Assembly (NCBI GenBank): GCA_023091665.1
Contig: JALJCQ010000023.1
Coordinates: 744,001-808,000, forward strand
Length of the DNA stretch: 64,000 nucleotides
From: Pythium myriotylum
Taxonomy: Eukaryota > Oomycota > Peronosporomycetes > Pythiales > Pythiaceae
Direction: 5' to 3'
The number at the start of each line of letters is the position of its first letter. The first letter of the stretch is position 1. Positions 31,097 to 41,220 of this stretch are shown piece by piece. The position numbers and the translations under genes were made by a program. The notes below the pieces were generated by a model that saw nothing but the letters and a program-made list of their open reading frames with translations, did no database searches and was not told the DNA's origin.

Positions 31097-33219
31097 ATGG
31101 CCTCCGCGGACGTCGAGCGCGAGGCCGCGCGCTCGGCCTCGGTGCCCTCGACGCCCAGCTCCTCGGCCGTCTTCTCGACGGCGAGCACGGCCGCGCTCTC
31201 GCTCCACGGGCTCAGTCGCCAGAGCAGCGCGGCCACGCTCACGGGCGAGGACGCCGCGCTCAGCCCGCCAGAGCTCGATCCGCGCGCGCACTTTCACCGC
31301 GTCGCGAGCGAGCAGCTCCTGCCCACGGCCAGCGAGCTCAGCGCGCGCGCGCAGCTCGCGACCATGCAAACGCGCGCCACGTCCATGATCGTCGGCAAGG
31401 TCACGAGCCGCCGCCGCCAGCGCAACCCGCGGCGGTTCGTCGTGACCGAGCTGCCGCCCGAGCCCGACGAATTTCTCTCCGAGACGTCGCCGCAGGCGAA
31501 CGGCGAGAGCGACGCGCGCGGCAATGGCCACCAAGAGATCCGCGGTGAGCCTTCTCCAAATGCCGTGTCGCAGATAGCCCCGCCGGCGCCACTTCCGACC
31601 GCTAAGTACGTCACCCCATATGTGTCTAGTCGTGGGTGAGTTCTGCGAACTGACGATGGTCTGTGTGTCTTCGCCTGTGGCTCAGATCGCATCGCCCCAA
31701 CAAGATGGAAGTCCGCGGTCGTTTTACGATCATCGACCTGTCTCCGGACCCCCCGAGCTCGCAGGTCGAAGATCCGCCGCCTCTCGGTGGCCACCCCGCC
31801 GAGTCGTCGCGGCCTCTGCGCGCGAGCGGCTCCACGGCCAACGGCGGCGGCGCGGCTTCCCGCATGCGTCGCGCGGCGCCCCCGCGGCGGTTCTCCCGCA
31901 GTGAGAAATCGTCGTCCATGACCATGGCGTCGTCCTCGGCCGCTGCCGCGTCCATGCTGCCCGAGTCGGCCGTGCTCACCGCAGCCATGCTGCGTCGCGA
32001 GGAAGACCACAGCGTGCACAACGGCCGGCAGCTGAACGGCTTCGCCGAGGGAAACGGCTCGCGACTGCACCCACAACCGCCGCAGCTCTCGCCCCACGGC
32101 GTCGATCTCCACGCGCTCGATCGACACCTCGTCTTCCTGCAGCAGGAGAGTCTCGACATGAAGGCGCTGCTCGAGAGCATGATCTCCAGCAACGCGCGTT
32201 GGATCTCGGCGCTCGCGTCCAACGCCGACAGCAACGTGAACAGCGGCAAGAACCCCAAGGCCGTGCACCCGACGACGTCGCCGACCGCGGCGAACCAGGC
32301 CATGGGGCTCGCGTCGGCTGTCACGTCGCTGCCGCCGCCGGTCGCCGTGCCAGCCGAGCCGACGCTCGAAGAAAAGTACGAGAAGCTGATGCTCGCGCAC
32401 AGCGATCTGCAGCAAAAGTTCGACGCGCTTGCAGCCGAGAGCGCGCAGCTCAAGCGCAACAACCTCATGCTCGAGACGCGTCTGCGACAGGAGACGAGCG
32501 TGAACGAGGAGCTGCGAGCCCACGTGGACCAGCTCACGCAGTATACGGAGTCGCTCATCTACGGCGTCGGAGACCCGCCGCCACGCAGCGAGCCCAACCA
32601 GAGGCAGGATCCCGTGCCTTCGTCCGAGAACAACGCTCGGCCTGAGAATAGCGCTGCGGAGGGCGAACCAACAGCGCCGCCTTCGCAAGAACGCCCACTC
32701 ACAGCGCCGCGCCCGCAGAACCACCCGCGGTCGTTGAGCATGGACAGCACGGCGCTCTGGGTGATGGAGAACAACCAGTCGGGACTCGAGGACGACGACG
32801 AGAGCAATCTCGACAGCGACGACCTCAACCCGCGAACCGCCGGCGCGTTGCGACGTCGTCGCTGGCGCAACATGAGCCGTAGCGCGAGCCTGAGCCTCGA
32901 GGACGACAGCGCCAGCAGCGTCTACAGCAGCAGCTACCGCGATAGCTGGGTCTCGCTGTTCGACGGCCCCCACATGTCGTCGGCCACGAGCGAGTGGCGC
33001 TACGACGACTCGTCAGTCGAAGACACGCTCTTCGAACTGCGGAAAGCCCGCAAGATGCGTTTTGACAGCAGTGACTCGGCGCTCACGATGGCCGACTCGA
33101 CGAGCAACCAGGCCGACGACGAGGTGCTGGAGAGGAGACGCAAGTCGTCAGCCATGATTGTTGAAGAGCTGGAGGACAATCCGGCCGAGTCCCCAAAGGC
33201 CGCCGTGGCCGCTCAGTAG
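31097..33219 (+). CDS. Ser-rich coiled-coil protein with repeated RF(V/T)(V/I)xxL motif, 680 aa
   Basis: Two exons, 31097-31605 and 31686-33219, joined in phase 2 across an 80-bp intron (GTACGT...GGCTCAG). The start is the first in-frame ATG. Exon 1 ends with a segment RRFVVTELPPEPDEF, and exon 2 opens with a similar one, GRFTIIDLSPDPPSS; both are basic-RF-hydrophobic followed by acidic-proline residues. A coiled coil lies at about 395-475 (EEKYEKLMLAHSDLQQKFD). The C-terminal third is rich in Ser and Asp with acidic clusters (LEDDDESNLDSDDLN) and many potential phosphosites. No enzyme domain is present. The family is unknown; RF-x-V motifs resemble docking peptides for phosphatases or kinases, which is only a suggestion. 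Confidence 0.75.
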
Positions 33220-33315
33220 TCGTGCGTAGAGTAGACGTGCCGTCAGGCGTAGATGTGAGACAGACAGACACATTTCAAACTAACTTAATCGGTCACAGTA
33301 GCTTTATCGTTCTCC

Positions 33316-36300
33316 TCACTCCATTTCGTCCCAGATCGCGCCTTCCATACTGGCATCGTTTGCCTCGAGACTCTCGGTCTCCGCGAGAACGTCGTCACGC
33401 TCCTGAGAAAACAGCTCGCGCAGCTCGTCTCGATTGAGTGGTGACTCCTTTCGTGGGGCCTGGGAACTTGCGACTCCATCCCCGAGGGTTGCAGTCGCCA
33501 ACTCGCGCTTTTTCCTTTGCAGTTCAACCACGCGCTCCTCGATCGTGTGCTTCATCAGGAACCGAACGATCCGCACGCGCCGTTTCTGGCCTACGCGATG
33601 GGCGCGATCGATCGCCTGGCTCTCGATCGACGGGTTCCAACTTGGTTCCATGATGAAGACCTGCGACGCCGCCGTGAGGTTGAGCCCGAGGCCTCCCGTG
33701 CGAATTGACACGAGCATCACATCGGCGCGCTTCTCGACTTGGAAAGAAGCAATCGCCTGCTCTCGCTCTCGTGCCGACATGCGGCCATCGAGTCTGCAAA
33801 AGCGAAGGACACTTGTGTCTCTTTCACTAGAAACTTTGCGAGAGTTTTCATCCTGGATAGCGTCGGCGATCAAGTCCAAGAACGTCGTCCACTGCGAGAC
33901 TATCAGTCCTTGCTCGTTGTTTCTCTTCATGGCGACTAACTCGCCCATCAATGCTGTGATCTTGGTTGAATAACCCGGAGAAGTTTCAGGGGATGGACGA
34001 GAGGCTCGCTCCAAGAGAGCCGCTTCATCTCGGGATAACGTCCCAATCTCGGCAAGTAGAGCGCCATTTCCGTCTTGGACCTCTCCGCGTGGATCGTCAC
34101 TAACAAGCATGGACGAATCGCAACACTGCCGAAGACGTAGCAGCAACTCGAAGACGTGCATGAACTGACCACCGCCTCCTCGGCCTTGGCGCTTCAAGTA
34201 CTCGAATACTCGTCTTTTCGTCGATCGATGTAGAAGGGTGTAGTATGCCTTCTCCAGATCCGTGCTGAACTCGAGTTCCTTTACCTCCTCGATCTTATCT
34301 GGCAATTGGACGATAGGTTCATTGGATTCCGCATCCACTGTGGACTTCAGGCGACGAAGCATCACGCGTGAGAGGACTTCATGGAAATCAAGATCTGCTG
34401 CAACATGGCTCATTCCAAGAAACGTCATCAGAGAGGATAAATCCTTGCCGCTGTTCTGGATCGGCGTGCCAGTGACACACCACCGCCGCTTACTCTTGAG
34501 GAAGAGAGCCGCTTTCGCTCGGGCACACGACGGGTTGGTGATCAAGTGACTCTCGTCCAAAATCACACGGTGCCATGTCAATTGATGGAGTTTGGAGCCG
34601 GCAACAGCCTTCTTGGAGTTGCTCAGACGCCGCGATGTCGTGTGCCACTCCCGCGAGTCGTTCATTCTTTCCAAGATCTGTCCAGCATCCTCACTCTCGT
34701 CGTTGCCGTCCTCACTATCACTGATGTCATTCTTGGCCGGACCTTTTCTTACTTTGCACTCTTTTAGCCGAAGCGTATCATACGTTGAGAGAACAACATC
34801 AACGCCCATAAAATCCATGACGTTTTGGATCTGTCGACGTGTGTGGCCTTGGTATGAGATCACGCTGAGGTTTGTCTTCTCCCGAATTTCTTTCTCCCAC
34901 TGACCTAAAATCGACAGCGGCGTGATGATAAGTGTCGGCGCCTTCAGCCTTGGAATTGTATCCAAAGAGCTTGACCCGTCGGCTGACGATGCTTCACTTG
35001 ACAGTTCTTCTCGTATTCGCTTCAGCGACTCGCAGATCAATGCGATACAGCATACTGTTTTTCCCAAGCCCATCTCATCTGCGAGGATCCCACCTCTCAT
35101 TTTCGAGGTCAAGCGATCGTAGTAAAGCTCCCGTTGGCGGGCTGTCGATACAGAGCTGAGTGCCTCTCGATCAGGCAAAGGGTGCTGCGTCTCTCGGCCA
35201 ATCATCCACTGTACGGCTTCTCTTTGGTAAGGAGCGAGGTCCACATTGCATTCTGGCATACGGAGCACATTGTTGATGCTGCTGGCAAGCTTCTTTTTCA
35301 ATTTTTTGCGGCGCTCGCGTCTACGGTCTTCGACATTGGTATTGTACGTTTCAACTTCAAGAGGCAACTTCGTCCGGTAGTAGATCTTCTTGGCATTGGT
35401 TGTAGCGGACGATGCCGAAGAAGAGGACGCCGTCGGGGATCCTTTGCCAGCGGAAGCTGTCGACGAATCGAACGGGTTTACATCCTTGTCTCTACCAGCA
35501 TCTTCATCCTCAGACATCGAAAGACCCGCTTGTTGTAGTCGAGTCTTCAGTATCGTACTCATGGGGTCGTCGTTGGCTTGCAATTCTTGTTGAGCGGCCC
35601 ATTCAGTTAAAGCCTCTGTTTCTGGAAAACCGTCCTCATCATTACGCGTCACATCGTCGTCCTGATCAGGTTCTGGCTCTGGGATGACTTCATCGTCGAC
35701 GGCGATAACTTCGTGTTCAGGCGGATTATCTTGAACGAAGCATGTGGAGGCGGCTGGCTCGGGTACGGAATCGTTCCCGACCGACTCGGATTCGCCCTGC
35801 AGGGTTGTTTCACTCCAGTGCCACTGCATCGCTCTCGTCTGGCGTGCCACTGTTAATGGTGGTGGTTGCTTTTGCTCCTCCTCCTCATCGTCACTCAAGT
35901 CTTTAAAGTCCAACGCAGCCGATATCTTTCGCTCTCCTTCATCTTCTTTGTCCTCTGTCGCCATGACGATGTCGTCGTCACCTTCTGCACCTTCATCCTC
36001 ACTCAAATGCATCGACTGCATGGACACATCTAGATCCACGACGCGTTCTTGAGGAGTAGGCGGCCGCCGTCGTAGAGGCGCTGGTTTTGGCGTACACGTG
36101 GTCATGACGCTCTCTCTCTTCGTATCCAGCGCCATTTGGGTCTCCATCGCGAAGAGTACCGACGATTCGTCTTTCTCACCTGCCTGGGTCTCGTTCAGCG
36201 CGCTGCCCACGGAGAATCGCAAGCGCGCCGTGATGGGCGACATGCTCGCCATTCGTCGCTGTAACGTCTGCGATGCGCTGAGCCGCGCCGCATCGTGTGA

Positions 36301-36867
36301 TCCGTTGAGGTCTCGCGGCGTGAAGGCCGGGAAAGTCGATGTCGAGGACCTCGCCACGGACGGCCGCTGGTGCCCACGGCTCACGCGCTTGTGCTGCCTC
36401 TCCACCGAGCTCACGGCAGCCGCAGGGCTGCGCTGGCGTACGCGACGCTGCTGCTCGGGCGTGGGCTTCTTCTTGGGCTGCGGCGTCTGGTATACGTATG
36501 ACACGTCCGACTGCACGCTCGCGTCGCTTCTGCACCCGTCGCTCTCTGCCTGCGAGTACGTCAGCACCTGCGTGGCTGGGTACGCGAGCTCGCTCTCTTC
36601 TTCGTCGTATTGCAACGGCGTCTGGAAGCGCACGGACGAGCGTCGCAACCGCGCGTCGACGTGGCGCGTCGCCGTCGGCGTGAACGGCTCGCCGCGGGCC
36701 GTGCGCGGATCAAAGTCCGAGCCGCGCGCGCGCAGCAGCTCGCGCAGCTGCTCGACGTCGCTCGTCGTCACGTCGACGCGCATGAAGGCGCGGCCGAAGC
36801 GCGCGCGCAGCGCCTCCCGCGTGGGCTTCTGCCAGTGGCGCTCGTACTCGTCCTGCCACTTGCCCAT
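33316..36867 (-). CDS. SNF2-family ATPase, Rad5/Rad16/TTF2-like group, with DESH box
   Basis: Intronless, 1183 aa. The first ~520 residues are disordered and acidic. The SNF2 core follows: APYQREAVQWM near 565, Walker A GGILADEMGLGKT near 595, box II LDESH near 770, CVTGTPIQN near 800, and helicase C with LDGRMSAREREQAIASF and SQAIDRAHRVGQKRRVRIVRF near 1085. The ATPase core and PLSILGQWEKEI resemble the Rad5/Rad16/HLTF/TTF2 branch, but no RING finger or HIRAN domain is visible between the two lobes. A ubiquitin-ligase role like Rad5 is therefore unlikely; TTF2-like removal of DNA-bound proteins is a better guess (inference). The box II Ala to Ser change is unusual but keeps Asp-Glu. Confidence 0.85.
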   Translation of the reverse strand: MGKWQDEYERHWQKPTREALRARFGRAFMRVDVTTSDVEQLRELLRARGSDFDPRTARGEPFTPTATRHVDARLRRSSVRFQTPLQYDEEESELAYPATQVLTYSQAESDGCRSDASVQSDVSYVYQTPQPKKKPTPEQQRRVRQRSPAAAVSSVERQHKRVSRGHQRPSVARSSTSTFPAFTPRDLNGSHDAARLSASQTLQRRMASMSPITARLRFSVGSALNETQAGEKDESSVLFAMETQMALDTKRESVMTTCTPKPAPLRRRPPTPQERVVDLDVSMQSMHLSEDEGAEGDDDIVMATEDKEDEGERKISAALDFKDLSDDEEEEQKQPPPLTVARQTRAMQWHWSETTLQGESESVGNDSVPEPAASTCFVQDNPPEHEVIAVDDEVIPEPEPDQDDDVTRNDEDGFPETEALTEWAAQQELQANDDPMSTILKTRLQQAGLSMSEDEDAGRDKDVNPFDSSTASAGKGSPTASSSSASSATTNAKKIYYRTKLPLEVETYNTNVEDRRRERRKKLKKKLASSINNVLRMPECNVDLAPYQREAVQWMIGRETQHPLPDREALSSVSTARQRELYYDRLTSKMRGGILADEMGLGKTVCCIALICESLKRIREELSSEASSADGSSSLDTIPRLKAPTLIITPLSILGQWEKEIREKTNLSVISYQGHTRRQIQNVMDFMGVDVVLSTYDTLRLKECKVRKGPAKNDISDSEDGNDESEDAGQILERMNDSREWHTTSRRLSNSKKAVAGSKLHQLTWHRVILDESHLITNPSCARAKAALFLKSKRRWCVTGTPIQNSGKDLSSLMTFLGMSHVAADLDFHEVLSRVMLRRLKSTVDAESNEPIVQLPDKIEEVKELEFSTDLEKAYYTLLHRSTKRRVFEYLKRQGRGGGGQFMHVFELLLRLRQCCDSSMLVSDDPRGEVQDGNGALLAEIGTLSRDEAALLERASRPSPETSPGYSTKITALMGELVAMKRNNEQGLIVSQWTTFLDLIADAIQDENSRKVSSERDTSVLRFCRLDGRMSAREREQAIASFQVEKRADVMLVSIRTGGLGLNLTAASQVFIMEPSWNPSIESQAIDRAHRVGQKRRVRIVRFLMKHTIEERVVELQRKKRELATATLGDGVASSQAPRKESPLNRDELRELFSQERDDVLAETESLEANDASMEGAIWDEME

Positions 36868-37081
36868 GGTGTTCGTTCTCCAAATTCAAATGCTCGAAAG
36901 TATTCAAAGTGGGAACCTTTGAAACGCTATATTTGGGCACAGTCCAGCGCCGTGGACGGCCCCACACATAGTGTACGTTGCATTGATCGACCTGTGTAAA
37001 CATTATACCCTCAATTACGAAATTCTTGGCTGCAGAACCATACAGGCGCGCCGCCTGTGACGCGCGCTGATTCCCCTACTG

Positions 37082-38443
37082 TTACAGGTCCTCCTCGTCG
37101 AAGCGGTAGAACATGGAAATGCGGTGGAGCATCTGGAACATGGACACTATGGCGACGACTTCGACGAGCGACGGCGGCAGGAGGTCGGCTTCGCTGCAGA
37201 GGGAGATGATTGTCTCGTCTACGCGCGCCGGAGACCACGACGTTGCATGGGCCACGACCAATAATGCTTGAAGACGCTTGTCCTCCTCGTCTGGATACAG
37301 TCGCTGAGCCGCTGTGACCGGGTCGCTCTCGCTCGCAAACGCCTTGGCCGTCTCGATGAACTCGGGCTCGACCTCAAAGTGCTTGGCGATCGCGTCTGTG
37401 GCTTCCTGCACGACGACACTCTCGGTGATCGTCGCGAAGATCTGCGCGACCGCGACCTTGGCCTTGACGCCAATCACACTCGTCTCCGGGTTCAAACACT
37501 CGTGGACCATGGCTGTGACGGCGCGCATCGCACGTGGAATGACCATCGACTTTAGCACGGGGCAGTTGTATCCGTACTTTTTCAGCAGAAACTCGGTCGC
37601 TTCGTCCGCGTCCTCCGGGATGCCTGCGAGAGCCTTGCGCTCGAAGTTGACGGCGCTCGGGCCATTCGCAGCGACCGTCATGTAGGTCATGAGCGAGTCC
37701 TTGGGCGGCGGCGGCTCGGGCGTGTGGATGTCTGGATCGACGAGCTGGCCACTCGCCCCGGGAGACCATGTCTCACCGATGATGTCCCGCGTCTCGCGGT
37801 ACGTCTCGACCTCGAGAGGCATGCCAAGCGCGTCCATGCCTTTGTTGAGGTAGCCCATCATGGCCATGCCGAGCACGATGGCCTCGGCCTCGGCCGCGTC
37901 CTTGGTGAGCTCGAGCAGCTTCCGGCGGTTGGCGTTGGTGATCTTGCACGGGAAGACGGCGAGCAGCTCCGAGATGTCGGTGACGCACTTTTCGAGCGGC
38001 GTATAGAGGTCGCTCTTGTCGCCGTGGCGCTGGCAGAGCGCCTCGACCTTGAGTTTCTCAATGTCGACGCCTCGTCGCACCGAGAACGTGGCCGTGTGCG
38101 AGGAGCAGTAGGGGCAGCAGGCCGCGAGCGACGACGTGTAGAGCGCGAGCGCGACGAGGTCCTTTGGCGCGCCGTAGCCGAAGAGGTAGGCGGGCAGGTT
38201 GAGGAAGCAGGGCACCATGATGTAGTAGCACTTGTTGGCGGGCGGCCAGATCTCGTAGTACTTGCCTGTGTTGGGCACGATGCCGAGCAGTCCCTTGGCG
38301 ATGGTGGCGGCGGCGCCGTGGCGCGCGTAGAGCGTCTCGATGGGGATGATGTGGTCCTGCAGCAAGTAGGTGATCGTCCGGGGCGGCAGTCGCGGCGGCT
38401 GCTCGGGCGTGCGCATCACGAGCGAGAAGAAGCTCGAGAACAT
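37082..38443 (-). CDS. AhpD/carboxymuconolactone decarboxylase-like protein, paralogue 1
   Basis: Intronless, 453 aa, ATG at 38443. The N-terminal half has an AhpD/CMD-type signature: ALYTSSLAACCPYCSSHTATF with Cys110, Cys113 and His116, inside a helical domain. The C-terminal half (about 320-450) repeats the same helical style (VVAHATSWSPARVDETIISLC) but lacks CxxC, so this looks like a fused active plus degenerate two-domain protein. AhpD-type proteins use the CxxC pair in peroxide or disulfide reduction. The true substrate is unknown. Segments NTGKYYEIWPPANKCYY and MMGYLNKGMDALGMPLEVETY are shared with paralogue 2 and mark the subfamily. No signal peptide. It forms a cluster with two relatives at 39376 and 41221. 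Confidence 0.8.
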   Translation of the reverse strand: MFSSFFSLVMRTPEQPPRLPPRTITYLLQDHIIPIETLYARHGAAATIAKGLLGIVPNTGKYYEIWPPANKCYYIMVPCFLNLPAYLFGYGAPKDLVALALYTSSLAACCPYCSSHTATFSVRRGVDIEKLKVEALCQRHGDKSDLYTPLEKCVTDISELLAVFPCKITNANRRKLLELTKDAAEAEAIVLGMAMMGYLNKGMDALGMPLEVETYRETRDIIGETWSPGASGQLVDPDIHTPEPPPPKDSLMTYMTVAANGPSAVNFERKALAGIPEDADEATEFLLKKYGYNCPVLKSMVIPRAMRAVTAMVHECLNPETSVIGVKAKVAVAQIFATITESVVVQEATDAIAKHFEVEPEFIETAKAFASESDPVTAAQRLYPDEEDKRLQALLVVAHATSWSPARVDETIISLCSEADLLPPSLVEVVAIVSMFQMLHRISMFYRFDEEDL

Positions 38444-39375
38444 GGTGCCGAGCGAGAGAGCGAGGACCGAAGACTGAACCGGAGGCCTTGGGGCGCCGCG
38501 TGATCGATCACGCGACCCGCGAGCAGAGACCGCAAGCCATTCGTCGAAAAGAATCCGCCAGCTGGCGGGCGGCGGCGCGAATCATGCGGCAATTGGGGCC
38601 GCGCGACCAGGAAAAACCAGATTTTTACAGAATATACGGGAATATACGCGTAGTTTACGACCCCCGGCCACCCGAACTTTTTCCATCGATGGCCGAGAAG
38701 GAAGAGCTGCTCTCCCGCTGAATGGATAGACCACCCACGATGGAAGAAGTGACGCGCCCGTTGCACCGCCCGAGAGGATCGCGGCGGCAAGGCTCTTGCG
38801 AGCAGCCAGCGGCGGCGACTCGTGGGTGGTTGAGACACCAACAAGTGGAGGACACCGAGACGAACAGCCGCGACTACAAAAGGGACCAGGTGGTCGGCTG
38901 GCGAGTGTCCCCTCAAGCCATGGGCTTGCTGAGGTTGTAGTACTTTTGGCCGGTGGCACCCCACGAGAAAAACACAGATTGACGCGGCGGCCATCGATCC
39001 GAGAGATCCGTGGACAAGCGCTCGCGGCTTGCTAACGACTCTCAAACGGTCCACGCGCCTTTAATATCTCTTGGCGTGGCCATTTGGGCGAGGCGGCAGC
39101 GCAACGCGCCTCTGATTCGAGCCACTCTGTAGTCCACCGTTTGGTGACGTGGCGAGACGTCTCTGCCACGCCTCCGCCAACGAGTCCCTCTTCGCTGACC
39201 GTCCGTGGGGCCTTCCCTTCGTTCGAAAGGATGGGGGAGCAGCAGCCCTCGTCCAACCAACTTAGTCAAGAGGTGAGAAAGGCGGCACCGATGTTACACC
39301 TGGTTTTGATACAAATCGATAAAACTACGCCGTGTACCGGCACTTCGGGTCGGACCTGCATGTGACATGTGGCGG
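38444..39375. other. Spacer between AhpD-like paralogues 1 and 2
   Basis: The 932-bp stretch has no credible gene. The 9-mer GAATATACG occurs twice in tandem at 38630-38638 and 38640-38648. An open frame at 38416-39054 (-) has composition unlike the genes here and overlaps the start of paralogue 1, so it is not called. Confidence 0.5.
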
Positions 39376-40704
39376 TCACTCTTCATCGAAGCGGTAGAAC
39401 ATGGAGATGCGGTGCAGCATCTGCAGCACCGACACGACGGCCACGACCTCCACGAGCGCCGGCGGAGGCACCTGCGCGTCGCCGCAGAGCTTGATGATCG
39501 CCTCGTCGATGCGCGCGGGCGACCACGAGATCGCGTGCGCCACCACCAGCAGCGCCTGCAGCTGCCGGTCTTCGTCGGCCGGGAAGAGCCGCTGCGCCGC
39601 AGCGATCGGCTCGCTCTCGCCCGCAAGTGCCTTGGCGAACTCGATCGTCTGGCCGTCGATCTGGAAGTGCTTTGCGAGCGCATTCGTGGCCTCCTGGGCC
39701 GGTACGCTTTCGGTGATCGTCGAGAAGATCTGGGCGATCGCGACTTTAGCCTTGGCACCGATCACGCTCGTCTCCGGGTTGAAACCCTCATGGACCATCA
39801 ACGTAACTGCACGCATGGCGCGGGCGTGGTGCATCGACTTGAGCACCGGGCAGTCGTATCCGTAGCGCTTGAGGAGGAACGCTGTGGCCTCGTCCGCGTC
39901 TTCCGGAATGCCATCGAACGCTCGCCGCTCAAAACTCGAAGCGCTCGGGCCGTTGTAAAGCACCGAAATGTAAGTCCACAGTCCGTCACCAGAGGGCACC
40001 TCATCTGCAGTGTGCACATTCGGGTCGACTAGCTGGCCACTGGCGCCAGGACCCCATCCTCCGCCGATCACATCGCGCGTCTCGCGGTAGGTCTCCACCT
40101 CAAGGGGCATGCCGAGAGCGTCCATTCCTTTATTGAGGTACCCCATCATTGCTGCCCCAAGCACGATCGCCTCAGCCGTGGCCGGATCGTTCACATTGTC
40201 CAGCAGTGCACGGCGGTGCGCGTTGGTGAGCTTGCAAGGGAAACGCGCAAGGTTCTCCGCGACGTCGATCACACTCTTCTCAACCGGCGTGTACAAATCG
40301 CTGGTCTCGCCGTCACGCGCGGCCAGTGTGTTCATGCCAAGCTTCTTGCTATCCACGCCACGACGCATCGCAAACGTACAGGTATGCGAGGAGCAATACG
40401 GGCAGCCGGCGGCCAATGACGAAGTGTAGAGTGCCAAGGACACGAGGTCCTTCGGAGCGCCGAATCCGAACAGGTACGCTGGGAGGTTCAGGAAGCATGG
40501 TACCATGACGTAGTAGCACTTGTTGGCGGGCGGCCAGATCTCATAGTACTTGCCCGTGTTGGGCACGATGCCGAGCAGCGTCTTGGCGATGGTCGCGGCC
40601 GAGCCATGGCGCTCGACGAGCGTCTCAATGGGGATGATGTGGTCTTGGAGCAGGTGTGTGAGGGTGTTGGGTGGCAGTCGAGGAGCAGACGCGGCTGGCG
40701 CCAT
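39376..40704 (-). CDS. AhpD/carboxymuconolactone decarboxylase-like protein, paralogue 2
   Basis: Intronless, 442 aa from the ATG at 40704. An upstream in-frame ATG at 40896 would add 64 residues of low-complexity sequence; the shorter start is chosen because it aligns with paralogue 1 (LPPNTLTHLLQDHIIPIETL). The redox motif is GCPYCSSHTCTF with Cys101, Cys104 and His107. Similarity to paralogue 1 is high along the whole length, including the second, CxxC-less domain. The ends RISMFYRFDEE coincide. Likely a cytosolic thiol oxidoreductase of unknown substrate (inference). It is divergent from paralogue 3, sharing a 516-bp promoter region. Confidence 0.8.
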   Translation of the reverse strand: MAPAASAPRLPPNTLTHLLQDHIIPIETLVERHGSAATIAKTLLGIVPNTGKYYEIWPPANKCYYVMVPCFLNLPAYLFGFGAPKDLVSLALYTSSLAAGCPYCSSHTCTFAMRRGVDSKKLGMNTLAARDGETSDLYTPVEKSVIDVAENLARFPCKLTNAHRRALLDNVNDPATAEAIVLGAAMMGYLNKGMDALGMPLEVETYRETRDVIGGGWGPGASGQLVDPNVHTADEVPSGDGLWTYISVLYNGPSASSFERRAFDGIPEDADEATAFLLKRYGYDCPVLKSMHHARAMRAVTLMVHEGFNPETSVIGAKAKVAIAQIFSTITESVPAQEATNALAKHFQIDGQTIEFAKALAGESEPIAAAQRLFPADEDRQLQALLVVAHAISWSPARIDEAIIKLCGDAQVPPPALVEVVAVVSVLQMLHRISMFYRFDEE

Positions 40705-41220
40705 GTTGATGCGCTTGCGGTGGCGATGGGGTGAGGCGGGAATCCGGAGGATTGCGAACTGCTTTTTGGGCGCTGGGGCGCTTCCTCTCGGTCTTGGAGG
40801 AAGAGAAAAGCAGCCCGGCCCATGTTCGCTCGTCTCGTCAATCAATCCGAAGGGATCAGCACTCCGGTCCGGATTCCAACGCTGACCGCTGCTCATCCTC
40901 CCTCCCAGAATGCGTTCCTTGTCAAATCAATACATGTTGATGTCAGCTTCTTCCCACAAGAACTAATACCTGCTCTCTTAAAACCGTAACGAGGGTAGGG
41001 TTGCAGTCCCAATCGTAATTGGCAAGTGTAACTCTGTTCGATTCACTTGACATTTCGAACCTTCGAGGGGGGAAAATGGGATCTTCCCGCGTGAGGAGCG
41101 GCCTCGCGCTCTTGTCCCTCGCCCGCAGGCCCTTCCACGGGCTCGAGCTCGCGCTGTCCCGAGGTCCCACGCCGAGACCACGGCCGTCTGTCTCCACACT
41201 GAAGAGCTCTCCATTCCAAC
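40705..41220. other. Divergent promoter region of AhpD-like paralogues 2 and 3
   Basis: A 516-bp spacer. The first 192 bp are the possible N-terminal extension or 5' leader of paralogue 2. No other gene is seen. Confidence 0.5.

Noticed and set aside
31294..32973. 559-codon minus-strand open frame
   Set aside because: It lies opposite the two-exon coiled-coil gene and has no domain; it crosses the sense intron and shows shadow-type composition.
38416..39054. 212-codon minus-strand open frame between AhpD-like genes
   Set aside because: It overlaps the start of paralogue 1 in another frame, lacks homology-like features and has no good start context.
39376..40896. Longer start for AhpD-like paralogue 2 (64 extra residues)
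   Set aside because: The extension is low complexity and absent from both paralogues; the ATG at 40704 aligns with them.
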